From positions 1 to 64,000 of the forward strand of contig NZ_QPJJ01000013.1 of assembly GCF_003337485.1 (NCBI RefSeq): a stretch of DNA of 64,000 nt, read 5' to 3'. The translations under genes were made by a program, and so were the position numbers. Every line of letters begins with the position of its first letter. The stretch's first letter is position 1. This stretch comes from Saliterribacillus persicus. Its GTDB lineage: Bacteria; Bacillota; Bacilli; Bacillales; Amphibacillaceae. Shown here piece after piece: positions 19,131 to 27,775 of the stretch. The notes under the pieces are model-generated. The model ran no database searches and was not told where the DNA came from. It worked only from the letters and a program-made list of their open reading frames with translations.

Positions 19131-19630
19131 ATAGATTTGGAATCAGTCTTCGGTTTTTAAAAGCTTATTTGTTATTCACTCAAAAGGCTTTCAGGGGCAA
19201 AGAGAAAGGAGAAAATGAATTAGGATGTGCTTTTATGGCGATGAACTTTAGAAAGCACACCCCTAAACAACAGACGCTTTCCCCATTATCTTCATTTTTA
19301 TAAGACATTAGTGCTGCTGAATTTTTTATCTAGATTTACGACAATATCTATGTGAACTTCCCACACTTTTATATCATTATTTTTATTTTTTCAATACTAA
19401 AATTTCAGTTTTAATTCTTTATTAAATTCTTCCAAAAAACAACCTTCACCGCTTCTTGCATAAAACCGCAACCACTATAAATTGTAATAACCCAGCAAGC
19501 AATTTCAAAAAAATCAAAAAAGTTAATATTTATTTATGTATCCATTTGAAACTTAATTAAATTATTAAATAATGGGGGTTTTATTTTTTCCGCTAGTGCT
19601 TATGATTTAAATACATATTTGAAATATAAT
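19131..19630. other. AT-rich intergenic stretch without a recognisable gene
   Basis: No frame with a ribosome site or family resemblance was seen on either strand. One imperfect inverted repeat occurs at 19222-19265 (GGATGTGCTTT against AAAGCACACCC) with no T-tract, so it is not a clear terminator. Confidence 0.5.
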
Positions 19631-19689
19631 TTGACTTTTATTTACACTCAATGTAATATATAAATTGCATATGGAAGTTATATATTACA
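19631..19689 (+). promoter_or_regulatory. Promoter and operator of the XRE regulator gene
   Basis: TTGACT at 19631-19636 and TAATAT at 19654-19659 are spaced by 17 bases. A perfect 12-base inverted repeat, TGTAATATATAA at 19652-19663 and TTATATATTACA at 19678-19689, overlaps the -10 element and ends 21 bp before the start codon. This is what an autorepressed HTH gene is expected to carry; binding by the XRE protein is inferred. Confidence 0.65.
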
Positions 19690-19710
19690 TCGTGTTAAGT
19701 AGGGGAAAAG

Positions 19711-19908
19711 ATGAAAAATAATGTGAAAATTACTCGAATAAAAGCTTCAATGACTCAAGAACAATTAGCAAGAAAAGTAGGTGTAACTAGGCAGACTATC
19801 GGACTAATAGAGAAAGGGGAGTATAATCCGACTCTTCAACTTTGTATTGCAATAGCAAAAGAACTTAATAAAACGTTAGACGAATTATATTGGGAGGTTG
19901 AATTGTAA
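19711..19908 (+). CDS. XRE-family HTH regulator, 65 aa
   Basis: A single helix-turn-helix domain ([31 protein letters not shown]) fills almost the whole protein, as in the YgzD/YozG group of compact Cro/CI-like repressors. The usual ending [10 protein letters not shown] is present. ATG 19711 follows GGGGAAAAG. Its stop overlaps the start of the downstream membrane protein by one base, so they are co-translated; such pairs in Firmicutes usually consist of a repressor and a membrane protein of unknown role. A perfect inverted repeat overlaps its promoter. Confidence 0.9.
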   Translation: MKNNVKITRIKASMTQEQLARKVGVTRQTIGLIEKGEYNPTLQLCIAIAKELNKTLDELYWEVEL

Positions 19909-20363
19909 TGAAATCTTGGATATCATTTTTTTTACCAAATGACGAATATAAAGAAAGAAAGATGTTATATTTTTTCTCTGAGGGATCGATAATACTTTTC
20001 CTTTCCCTTATTGCAATGGTTATTTGTAATTATTACTTTAATATAAGCACAGAAACTGCACTGTTGTTATCTATTGCTGTATTTCTTTTTTATGTACTAG
20101 GGAGATATATCCTTTCTGGTATTGAATATACAGATATTGCAACTGAAAAATCCTATAATAGAGAGTTGAAAACTATTTTTATAAGAACAGGTAGTTTTGT
20201 AGTAATTTTTATGGTGTGCTATTTAATATTTGGAAATACACCTAGCAGTCAAAATGAGTGGATTGAAATTATAGGATTTCTGTTAAGTGTTGGGCTAGTT
20301 TGGTTTATCATTAACTTTATATCTTTAAAGCGTTCCTATAAAAGAAATAAAGATCTGATATGA
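19908..20363 (+). CDS. Small membrane protein paired with the XRE regulator
   Basis: 151 residues with four predicted membrane helices (about 20-40, 45-68, 90-112 and 122-142). The N-terminus [18 protein letters not shown] ends in the DEYxxxR pattern seen in several uncharacterised membrane proteins that sit beside XRE genes. Function is unknown. It overlaps the regulator gene by one base. Downstream to 20500 no T-rich terminator is clear; an imperfect inverted repeat (CTCCATTCTTTATT against AATAAAGAATTGGAG) spans about 20372-20454. Both genes lie between the two copies of a decayed direct repeat. Confidence 0.8.
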   Translation: MKSWISFFLPNDEYKERKMLYFFSEGSIILFLSLIAMVICNYYFNISTETALLLSIAVFLFYVLGRYILSGIEYTDIATEKSYNRELKTIFIRTGSFVVIFMVCYLIFGNTPSSQNEWIEIIGFLLSVGLVWFIINFISLKRSYKRNKDLI

Positions 20364-20500
20364 ACTCCTTGCTCCATTCTTTATTAACATGGTTAGGGCC
20401 ATTAGGAAAGATCGATGAGACTTTCTTTTATCTTAAATAAAGAATTGGAGTAAAGTTTTTAACTCTACTTGCGATGCCCATTTCGAAACTTTATCTAAAG

Positions 20501-20870
20501 AATATTTTCGATTAAATCTATCTACAACAACAAAAAAAATTAATTTAATACTAGCCCAGGAAAAAACTAGACCAATTACTAATCCTGTATAAAGTCGGGC
20601 ATTAGTTAATTAATATTGCTCATAAGTAACTTTGATAATCTATATAGCCCTACCAAATTCAGCTAAAAAGAATGCAATCAATATATTTTTGAATCCATTC
20701 ATAAGGTTCTTCTCCACCCCGCCACTGACATAATATATTTACTCTTATGATAGAACGTCATAAGCTTTAAAAACTAGGGTACCAGCTCAACCCAAAAGAG
20801 CGTTACCGTATTTATATGTAGTCTGGTAAATGATGTTTATACATTTCTATCGCATCAGAATTTACCTGTA
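20501..20870. repeat. Direct repeat copy B: decayed MFS 5' end plus the transglutaminase 3' end
   Basis: Counterpart of 18741-19130. The left block is the broken MFS start; the right block is the true 3' end of the transglutaminase-like gene. About 1.75 kb separates equivalent points, and the XRE/membrane pair lies between. Confidence 0.75.
20503..20702 (-). pseudogene. Decayed 5' fragment of the MFS transporter gene
   Basis: Reading from ATG 20702, MNGFKNILIAFFLAEFGRAI matches the start of the MFS protein at 18950 (MSGFKNILIAFFLAEFGRAM) and is then stopped by TAG. Further codons retain DNA similarity to about residue 65 (for example the run corresponding to CCTGTATAAAG) with substitutions and small indels. 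The ribosome site region is also partly kept. Not expected to encode a working product. Confidence 0.85.
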
Positions 20871-21420
20871 AGGTCTCTATCGTTTTATTATTTGGTGTTG
20901 TATAAATAAATGGATAGTCCTTTTCATCAAATTCTGGTTGAACGGTGAATGCTAATTTTTCTATTTCTGTAGAAAATTCTGCTTGAACTCCTGGTTTATT
21001 TCCTCGAGCATCTAACCGTATCCATTGATTTAACTGACTAATAAACACTCCGTTAAGCGCGTGAAGCGAATATCCCTTTTCAGGTGTATCAAAAATCATT
21101 AGTCGTTGATAACAAAAGCCCACGGGTATCCCTTGTAACCTTAATATCGCAGCTAATAAATTCGATTTAGCATAACATATTCCTTCTTTTACTTTAAGGA
21201 CATCAGATGCTTTACAGGTAATTCGTGTTCCTTGAATATCCCACGAGTGAGAAATTTCGTCTCGCACAAATAAGAATGCTGTTTTAATCTGTTCAATCTC
21301 CGTCTGACCCTCATTAAATAATTCTTTGCTTAGCTCCTTAATGAACGGATGTGAAAAATCTATTATATCTGTTTCTACTAAATAGTCTTTTAGGTTTGAA
21401 GATTCAGGTATAAGGTTCAT
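20812..21420 (-). CDS. Transglutaminase-like cysteine protein
   Basis: A transglutaminase-core domain protein of about 200 residues. The catalytic Cys lies in VKEGICYAKSNLLAAILR, His in YSLHALNGVF and Asp in WIRLDARGN, the Cys-His-Asp order of the family; the sequence style is that of bacterial peptidase-like members, whose substrates are mostly unknown. I take ATG 21420 (MNLIPESSNLKDYL) as the start; an ATG 33 bases upstream is in frame and neither has an ideal ribosome site. Its last codons are mimicked near 19075-19118, part of a decayed duplication. Confidence 0.85.
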   Translation of the reverse strand: MNLIPESSNLKDYLVETDIIDFSHPFIKELSKELFNEGQTEIEQIKTAFLFVRDEISHSWDIQGTRITCKASDVLKVKEGICYAKSNLLAAILRLQGIPVGFCYQRLMIFDTPEKGYSLHALNGVFISQLNQWIRLDARGNKPGVQAEFSTEIEKLAFTVQPEFDEKDYPFIYTTPNNKTIETLQVNSDAIEMYKHHLPDYI

Positions 21421-21494
21421 ATAATACAGGGCCCCTTTTCCTTTTATTTGCATGAAAATTTTAGGTTGATCTAATTAATACTTTGTTTCTATTA

Positions 21495-21836
21495 TTAAAT
21501 CAAGAAATAAATTGCAACTGCAATAAGCACTGGTGCTAACGTACTTTTAATTTTATTTTTTCTCCACATAACCACCGTTATTGTAATCCCAGCTATAGTA
21601 ATTAAGAAAATTCCAAGGAACTTAATGATATTTAGGGTCAGTAGATTTCCAAAAGAAGCGAAAAAATGACCTATTACAAGTAAGCCGATAGTGAAAATAA
21701 ATTGTGCCGATTTAAAATCTTTCTTTGCAGAGTTCCTATCATCTATATCCATTTTTAAATAACCTCTAACAACCATAAAAGTTGGTATTCCCCACATAAT
21801 AAGAAAAGAAACCAATGAATCAGTATCTATATTCAA
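21495..21836 (-). CDS. Membrane protein of unknown function, 113 aa
   Basis: A TTG start 6 bases after AGGAGGG. Four hydrophobic segments are seen (about 6-24, 46-64, 70-88 and 96-112) with a charged loop MDIDDRNSAKKDF between the first two. I recognise no family. Same strand as its neighbours but separated from them by about 70-100 bp and probably transcribed on its own. Confidence 0.7.
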   Translation of the reverse strand: MNIDTDSLVSFLIMWGIPTFMVVRGYLKMDIDDRNSAKKDFKSAQFIFTIGLLVIGHFFASFGNLLTLNIIKFLGIFLITIAGITITVVMWRKNKIKSTLAPVLIAVAIYFLI

Positions 21837-21932
21837 ATTAAGCCCTCCTACCTAACTCACTCTTCAACTATTGCATCCTTTCAATAAGAAATGGCAAACC
21901 TTTATTAGAAGAAACACATCTTACTTTTAAAT

Positions 21933-22214
21933 TCAATTTGGCCGAGAAAAGCTAATCAAACTGGAAATCAAGCCACCGATAATTGCACCTATAAGAATAG
22001 AAAGGCCAATAAACCCCACTCCCATTCCAGCCCATCCACCAACAATAAAACTGATGACAATGGTTACTATACTTAATGAAAGCAGACCAACAAACACTAT
22101 ACCAACATACTTGTCATATTTATTTCTTTTCAATAGCATCGAGGTAATAGCGTATAATACGATAACCCCCAAGGAAATATAAACGAAAAATTCAAAACCC
22201 TCCAAATTTTTCAT
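21933..22214 (-). CDS. Membrane protein of unknown function, 93 aa
   Basis: AAAGGAGA stands just before ATG 22214. Three membrane segments (about 8-26, 37-58 and 65-85); the last is Gly/Ile-rich (GMGVGFIGLSILIGAIIGGLISSL). No family recognised. It is one of a series of unrelated small minus-strand genes in the walR-purA interval. Confidence 0.7.
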   Translation of the reverse strand: MKNLEGFEFFVYISLGVIVLYAITSMLLKRNKYDKYVGIVFVGLLSLSIVTIVISFIVGGWAGMGVGFIGLSILIGAIIGGLISSLISFSRPN

Positions 22215-22313
22215 TCTCCTTTCAACTTAAAATTACAATATCTCAACTTTTCTTTGAACATAATGGAAAAGTCTTCTTTTGCACACCTGCTTTGTTAATT
22301 TAAGTAGTACGTT

Positions 22314-22440
22314 TCACACATTTATTTTAACATAAAATTCCAATGATTTTTTAGGCACAAAAATAAGATCGGCGTTATCGACGATCCCTTGTTTAAGTCT
22401 TGCTTCCGTTGGTGGAATAACCCATTTCCTATATTTATTC
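22314..22440 (-). pseudogene. Remnant of an unidentified gene's 3' end
   Basis: A minus-strand frame ending at TGA 22314-22316 reads KYRKWVIPPTEARLKQGIV then DNADLIFVPKKSLEFYVKIN. The residues look like real protein (balanced charge, hydrophobic periodicity), and the DNA is less AT-rich than the surroundings. There is no start codon or ribosome site, and the frame overlaps the end of the 54-residue gene next door. I take it as the tail of a gene whose front has been lost; the family is not recognised. Confidence 0.4.
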
Positions 22441-22599
22441 AGTCTTATCTTTTTTTAATAACCCTATAATAGTAATAAAAAAACCAATTACTAAGATAAA
22501 GACCTCTTTATCTCCATTTAATATTCCTTCGACTTCAGTTATATATAAGGCTACTATCATTATCGCAATACCAAGCAACATAATTTTTGTAGAACGCAT
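22435..22599 (-). CDS. Small membrane protein, 54 aa
   Basis: ATG 22599 follows GGGGAAAG; an in-frame ATG 24 bases upstream has no clear ribosome site. Two membrane helices (about 4-22 and 32-48) with a short loop and a basic tail KKDKTE. No family recognised. Confidence 0.6.
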   Translation of the reverse strand: MRSTKIMLLGIAIMIVALYITEVEGILNGDKEVFILVIGFFITIIGLLKKDKTE

Positions 22600-22621
22600 T
22601 TTCTTTCCCCATTTCTTTTTC

Positions 22622-22690
22622 AAGAAATCTTTCCTTTAACAGAATAGGAGCTCTTGCATCGACAACTTCTTATCTAATATTTGCTCTCAT
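22622..22690. repeat. Diverged intergenic repeat, copy 1
   Basis: Shares the pattern TTAACAnAATAGGAGCT, GCATC and TAATATTTGCT in the same order and spacing with 24664-24740. Both copies lie in gaps between unrelated small genes. Confidence 0.55.
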
Positions 22691-22716
22691 TACTTTAACT
22701 ACAATAGTTCGCAAAG

Positions 22717-23229
22717 TCAGATGTATTGTACCAATTCACTTATATTTTTTAATTGGACTATATTATCATCTTCGTAACCTGCTCCAACTCCAATACCAAA
22801 TCCTTTTATTTTCATTCTTATGGCTAATTCAATATCAACCGCTGAATCCCCAATCATAAACGATTCTTTTAATTTTATATTTGGATATTTCTCTATTGCT
22901 TGTTGTATCATTCCATTTCGAGGTTTCATACATTGACAACCCTCATTTTTTGCATGAGGGCAATAAAAGACATCAAGCACATCAATGTCATGAATTTTCA
23001 GTTCTCTAATTATTTGATCACTAATATTATGGTATTGCTCTAATGTGATGTATCCCTCATTAATAATATATTGATTAGTAACAATAATTACTTTATACCC
23101 TTTGCTTATTACTTCTTTTAAAGTGTTAATGGCTCCATCTATAAACACTGGATGCATTATTGAAGTCCACTCATGGTCTGGATAATCCTCTATAATGGTG
23201 CCATCTCTATCAAAAAATGCAACCTTCAT
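22717..23229 (-). CDS. HAD-IIIA phosphatase (histidinol-phosphatase/GmhB-like)
   Basis: 170 residues. HAD motif I is at the N-terminus (FFDRDGTII), motif II in IIVTNQ and motif III/IV in MIGDSAVDIELA. A zinc-loop cluster YCPHAKNEGCQCMKP is typical of the HisB-N/GmhB group, which removes phosphate from heptose bisphosphates, histidinol phosphate or similar small phosphates. No heptose or histidine genes are nearby, so the substrate is open. The ribosome site is weak (GGGGCGGG). Confidence 0.88.
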   Translation of the reverse strand: MKVAFFDRDGTIIEDYPDHEWTSIMHPVFIDGAINTLKEVISKGYKVIIVTNQYIINEGYITLEQYHNISDQIIRELKIHDIDVLDVFYCPHAKNEGCQCMKPRNGMIQQAIEKYPNIKLKESFMIGDSAVDIELAIRMKIKGFGIGVGAGYEDDNIVQLKNISELVQYI

Positions 23230-23301
23230 AATACCCGCCCCATTTAGGTCTGATTTTTTCTAATTACCTATTAGACAAACTTATTTAACAAACGCTATCC
23301 T

Positions 23302-23733
23302 TTAAATAAGACTCTTACCGAATCCGGTACTTTTAGCTGTATATCCCATACTTGTATAGAAATGATGTGCAACCTCTCTCTCTTTACGATTTCCACTGTT
23401 TAAAGCTATTGCAATAGCACCTTGTTTTTTTGCCCAACTTTCCACTTCTTGTATTAGTTTTTCACCTATCCCTTTTCTTCGATAGTTTGTGTTTACAACA
23501 AAAGCAACAATTTGAACATATGAACCATCATATTCATAAAACAAACCCGTACATAAACCTGCCATGCCAACAATTTTTCCATCCATCTCCGTCACTAGTG
23601 TATGATAGCTTGGATTTGCAGTAATAGTATTAAACCTCATTTTAAACTTATCGATTGAAGTTGGATAACCAAGTTGTTCCATTAATGAAACCAAGTCAGG
23701 GACATCATTTATTGTAGCTTCTCTAATATCCAT
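23302..23733 (-). CDS. GNAT N-acetyltransferase
   Basis: 143 residues. The acetyl-CoA-binding motif is visible as VNTNYRRKGIGEKLIQEVESWA, followed by IALNSGNRKEREVAHHFYTSMGYTA, the usual C-terminal pattern. Two adjacent ATG codons follow GGAGG; I use the second (23733), which has the better 6-base spacing. Substrate unknown. It lies among other one-gene units on the minus strand. Confidence 0.9.
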   Translation of the reverse strand: MDIREATINDVPDLVSLMEQLGYPTSIDKFKMRFNTITANPSYHTLVTEMDGKIVGMAGLCTGLFYEYDGSYVQIVAFVVNTNYRRKGIGEKLIQEVESWAKKQGAIAIALNSGNRKEREVAHHFYTSMGYTAKSTGFGKSLI

Positions 23734-23857
23734 CATTATCCTCCAATGTCATAATGACTCATTATTCCTCTATGTGAATTAAAATTGCTTCTTTCAAGAA
23801 ATCTGCTGCGCTAGAACTTATTTAAGATAAGCACCCATTTGTTAAAATAGATTAAAA

Positions 23858-24061
23858 TTACTTGGTATTTTCATTATTTATTTTTATATTCCTTATAATA
23901 CTATGAATGACCAGTCCTATTAGAAAGATAAATAGGAATGTAAATACTATTCCATAGCCTATTTTCTGATTAGTATAGTTTCGGTAAGCATATAGTGCCA
24001 TCGAAATAGAACTTATTATTAAAGCCAATATTATTAACGGATGGGTTTTAACTTTCCCCAA
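23858..24061 (-). CDS. Small membrane protein, 67 aa
   Basis: A TTG at 24061 lies 7 bases after a strong AAGGGGGAG, giving MGKVKTHPLIILALIISSIS. An in-frame ATG 42 bases upstream lacks a site, so I prefer the TTG. Two membrane helices (about 8-24 and 33-53) and a charged tail. No family recognised. Confidence 0.6.
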   Translation of the reverse strand: MGKVKTHPLIILALIISSISMALYAYRNYTNQKIGYGIVFTFLFIFLIGLVIHSIIRNIKINNENTK

Positions 24062-24173
24062 GAAAAAGCTCCCCCTTTCATCTTTCACTATCATGTTGTT
24101 CAATAGTAAAATCTACTTTTTACTGTTTTCTTTACCCGCATCCCCTAACATTCCATACCTTCAAAAATGTGAC

Positions 24174-24632
24174 TTATAGTGTTTTTTCCATTTTTATATT
24201 AGTTTCTCTATATCCTAACTTTTCATATAAGTATCGTGCTACTTTGTTGTGACCAAATACATGAAGACCTATACTATTCATTCCATTTTCTTTGGCAAAG
24301 ATTTCAATTTCCTGCATAGCCTTTTTACCGTATCCTTTGCATTGGCTTTCTTCCCAAATATTAATATCATAAATAAATCCTTTTGCATCTGTTCTTTCTG
24401 CTATCCAAATAACACCAACTTCTTTATCTCCATAACGAATCGTAAACAGGTTATGATTTTCTGTATTTTGTCCTTCAGGCAACAATTTTTCATATTCTTT
24501 TTTTGCATTACTTATTGCCTCATGCGGCTCCCAATTTCCAGACTTAATTTGCTCGTCTGCAAAGTTCTTAATTGCAAAACTTAGATATTGTTGAAATTCA
24601 TTCGCACTCATTTCCTCTAACCTCACAGTCAT
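24174..24632 (-). CDS. GNAT N-acetyltransferase
   Basis: 152 residues with the acetyl-CoA motif EESQCKGYGKKAMQEIEIFAKENG and the C-terminal pattern GLHVFGHNKVARYLYEKLGYRETNIKM, which is typical of small-molecule acetyltransferases of Bacillaceae. GGGGGAGAG precedes ATG 24632. Sequence differs clearly from the GNAT at 23302-23733, so it is not a recent duplicate. Confidence 0.9.
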   Translation of the reverse strand: MTVRLEEMSANEFQQYLSFAIKNFADEQIKSGNWEPHEAISNAKKEYEKLLPEGQNTENHNLFTIRYGDKEVGVIWIAERTDAKGFIYDINIWEESQCKGYGKKAMQEIEIFAKENGMNSIGLHVFGHNKVARYLYEKLGYRETNIKMEKTL

Positions 24633-24663
24633 TTTTCTATCTCTCCCCCATTAATTTCTATTT

Positions 24664-24740
24664 TTTGTTACACTAACCTGCTCGTTAACACAATAGGAGC
24701 TGGAGCATCTTAAACTCCATATTTAATATTTGCTTCCGTT
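24664..24740. repeat. Diverged intergenic repeat, copy 2
   Basis: Matches 22622-22690 (ACAATAGGAGCT, GCATC, TTTAATATTTGCTTCCGTTAG). Lies in the gap behind the second GNAT gene. Confidence 0.55.
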
Positions 24741-24791
24741 AGCGTTCAATTTTTTTTATTTAGCTTGTTAAAGTTTAATGTTGCTATTAGT

Positions 24792-24832
24792 AATAAAACG
24801 GACCCCCATAATAAGAATGTTCCGTTTTATAA
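24792..24832 (-). terminator. Hairpin downstream of the small gene at 24844
   Basis: AATAAAACGGA pairs with TCCGTTTTAT around a loop of about 18 bases. The T-run after the stem is short, so termination is probable but weak. Confidence 0.5.
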
Positions 24833-24843
24833 TATTGTCCTAT

Positions 24844-25017
24844 TTAATAATTGAATTTTTGAAAAAGATATACGATTAGAGCTAATGTTAACAAGGAACC
24901 TGCAGATGTTAAAGTAATTATTTTTCGGTTACTCTGATTTTTTTCAGGTTTAAAAAACTCTTGAATTGCAACAAACCATATTGCAGAAGTTATTAAAGCA
25001 ATAATTCCGATATACAT
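24844..25017 (-). CDS. Small membrane protein, 57 aa
   Basis: ATG 25017 follows AAAGGAGA; earlier in-frame starts lack a site. Two membrane helices (about 2-20 and 36-53) linked by a basic loop KPEKNQSNRK. No family recognised. Confidence 0.65.
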   Translation of the reverse strand: MYIGIIALITSAIWFVAIQEFFKPEKNQSNRKIITLTSAGSLLTLALIVYLFQKFNY

Positions 25018-25049
25018 ATTAGCATCTCCTTTCTTATAGTTAGTAAATT

Positions 25050-25286
25050 TTAAAACAACTCTAAACAAATAAATGCACTTTCACGTATTAAAATTAACAA
25101 CCTCTGATTAGAATAGGAGATTTTCAAGAAAAAAACGCCATATATCAAAGCACCCCAACGTACAATAAATAACTCCATCATTACAAATCCATAGCAAAAA
25201 CTTTTACCTATAGAAAATAAATCTGAGAACTTCAACAAAATAAGCATACCGCTTCCTACCATAATTTTACTACTAACTTTTTTCAT
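25050..25286 (-). CDS. Hypothetical membrane protein, 78 aa, doubtful start
   Basis: Two or three hydrophobic stretches (about 8-25, 33-54, 60-76). The start region MKKVSSKIMVGSG has no ribosome site and sits 10 bases from a terminator that belongs to the next gene. A broken copy of its first codons lies at 26306-26376. It may therefore be a residual fragment and not a working gene. Confidence 0.35.
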   Translation of the reverse strand: MKKVSSKIMVGSGMLILLKFSDLFSIGKSFCYGFVMMELFIVRWGALIYGVFFLKISYSNQRLLILIRESAFICLELF

Positions 25287-25305
25287 TTCATAGTCAAATA
25301 AAAAA
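25239..25305. repeat. Short direct repeat, copy 1
   Basis: About 65 bp including CCGCTTCCTACCATAAT and TTTTTTCATTTCATA, repeated at 26306-26376 at roughly 80 percent identity by eye. The two copies bracket the methyltransferase gene with its promoter and terminator. Confidence 0.7.
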
Positions 25306-25326
25306 GTGCCTCATTATCAAGGCACC
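25296..25326 (-). terminator. Terminator of the methyltransferase gene
   Basis: GGTGCCTTG and its partner GAGGCAC form a short stem on the minus strand followed by six U. Confidence 0.8.
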
Positions 25327-25373
25327 CATTCAAACAAATGGATCATTAGAATCCATTATTATATTGCTTCTTA

Positions 25374-26162
25374 TCATACATTTTTTTGAGCAACAATACT
25401 GACAGCTCCTAGATATTTGCTGTATTTTCTAAATATACTTTTCATATCTAATACTCTGGCTCTTGCCTTTGGCGTAGATAGAATATTGTATCCTAGTTTT
25501 AGTGTGCCCTTTACACCTTCATCTTCTATTAATCTTTGAATATTCAATAAATGCATTGGTGCAGTTTCTACTTTTAGGATACTGAAATCATTCTGTTCAA
25601 GAATTTCTTTCCATTCACTAATAGTTAAAGGCCGTGCGTTTACACGAATAACTGAAGATAAATCTTTCTGAATTTCCTTTTTCATATCCTCTGATATATT
25701 ATCAGGAATTAAACACATTTCATGAATGCCATATTTCCCACCAGGTTCTAGTATTCTATGGGACTCACCAATTATTTTATTCTTAAGTTTATTTGATTGC
25801 ATGGTTAACATTGCTTCACCATAAACAATCGTAGTTGATTGATTTTCCAACCCGGTTTCTTCAGAATTTGCAACGGAACACTTTTGATTAACTCCATTTA
25901 AATACAAACCGACCCTTCTAGCAGCTTCTGGATCTTGTTCAATTCCAGTATAGGCAAAAGGATTATTTTCTAAGGCTAATCGTGCTGTTATGCCTAATCC
26001 AGGTGCAAATTCAGCAACTTTATCTCTATCTGTAATATGAAGATTTGTTATCATTTTTTTTGAAAGTTCAATCCCACCTGGTCTAAGTACAGTTTTTCCC
26101 ATTCTTGCTAATACCCAATGACCTGGCATCTTCTCATAATCGTTATCCTTTAATTGCAACAT
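25374..26162 (-). CDS. SAM-dependent methyltransferase under Fur control
   Basis: 262 residues, class I Rossmann-fold. Motif I appears as VAEFAPGLGITARLAL, then the acidic turn YTGIEQDPEAARRV and the LEPGGKYGIHEM segment; all are standard for small-molecule methyltransferases. The N-terminal MPGHWVLARMGKTVLRPGG is distinctive but I cannot tie it to a substrate. AGGAGG stands before ATG 26162. The promoter is overlaid by a near-perfect Fur box, so expression should rise when iron is short. That makes a role in iron or haem metabolism, or in modifying a redox cofactor, a reasonable inference, not an established one. Confidence 0.88.
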   Translation of the reverse strand: MLQLKDNDYEKMPGHWVLARMGKTVLRPGGIELSKKMITNLHITDRDKVAEFAPGLGITARLALENNPFAYTGIEQDPEAARRVGLYLNGVNQKCSVANSEETGLENQSTTIVYGEAMLTMQSNKLKNKIIGESHRILEPGGKYGIHEMCLIPDNISEDMKKEIQKDLSSVIRVNARPLTISEWKEILEQNDFSILKVETAPMHLLNIQRLIEDEGVKGTLKLGYNILSTPKARARVLDMKSIFRKYSKYLGAVSIVAQKNV

Positions 26163-26197
26163 TTGAGATTCCTCCTCAATTTATGTCCCTTATAAAG

Positions 26198-26226
26198 AAG
26201 ATATCGATAATGATAATCATTGTCAA
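26198..26226 (-). promoter_or_regulatory. Promoter with Fur box upstream of the methyltransferase
   Basis: On the minus strand TTGACA (26221-26226) and TATCTT (26198-26203) are spaced by 17 bases. Across the spacer, GATAATGATAATCATTGTC (26206-26224, plus strand) matches the classical 19-bp Fur box at 18 of 19 positions. Position over the -35/-10 interval fits iron-dependent repression. Confidence 0.88.
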
Positions 26227-26305
26227 TTGGTTTCGGGAAAGTTAATGGTTATTATTATTAATATTTGATTTTTTGCCATATTTATTGATAATTTAATTCA
26301 AAAAT

Positions 26306-26376
26306 ATTTACGCCGCTTCCTACCATAATATTTCTACTATTTTTTTCATTTCATACTCAAAATAAAAAAAGTAGTC
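26306..26376. repeat. Short direct repeat, copy 2
   Basis: Counterpart of 25239-25305. Here the reading frame beginning ATGAAAAAAATAG is broken within a few codons. It adjoins the purA terminator. Confidence 0.7.
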
Positions 26377-26426
26377 CAATGAAGGATGCAAAGAATAATT
26401 TCTTTACTCCAACATTGAACTACTTA
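26364..26426 (-). terminator. Terminator of purA
   Basis: GTAGTTCAATG pairs with CATTGGACTAC (G-U allowed) across a long loop; on the minus strand seven U follow. Confidence 0.75.
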
Positions 26427-26446
26427 TTATTGTAGTCTAATGTCTT

Positions 26447-27733
<1,287 letters not shown>

Positions 27734-27775
27734 TCACGGCACCTCCGCCAATTGAATTTTAATCACAACAAACTA

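Noticed and set aside
19222-19265. Terminator or small RNA downstream of the decayed repeat
   Set aside because: The inverted repeat has a long loop, mismatches and no T-tract.
17000-26440. Defence island or toxin-antitoxin system
   Set aside because: No nuclease, helicase, restriction, retron or CRISPR genes; the XRE/membrane pair is a known kind of unknown but has no toxin signature.
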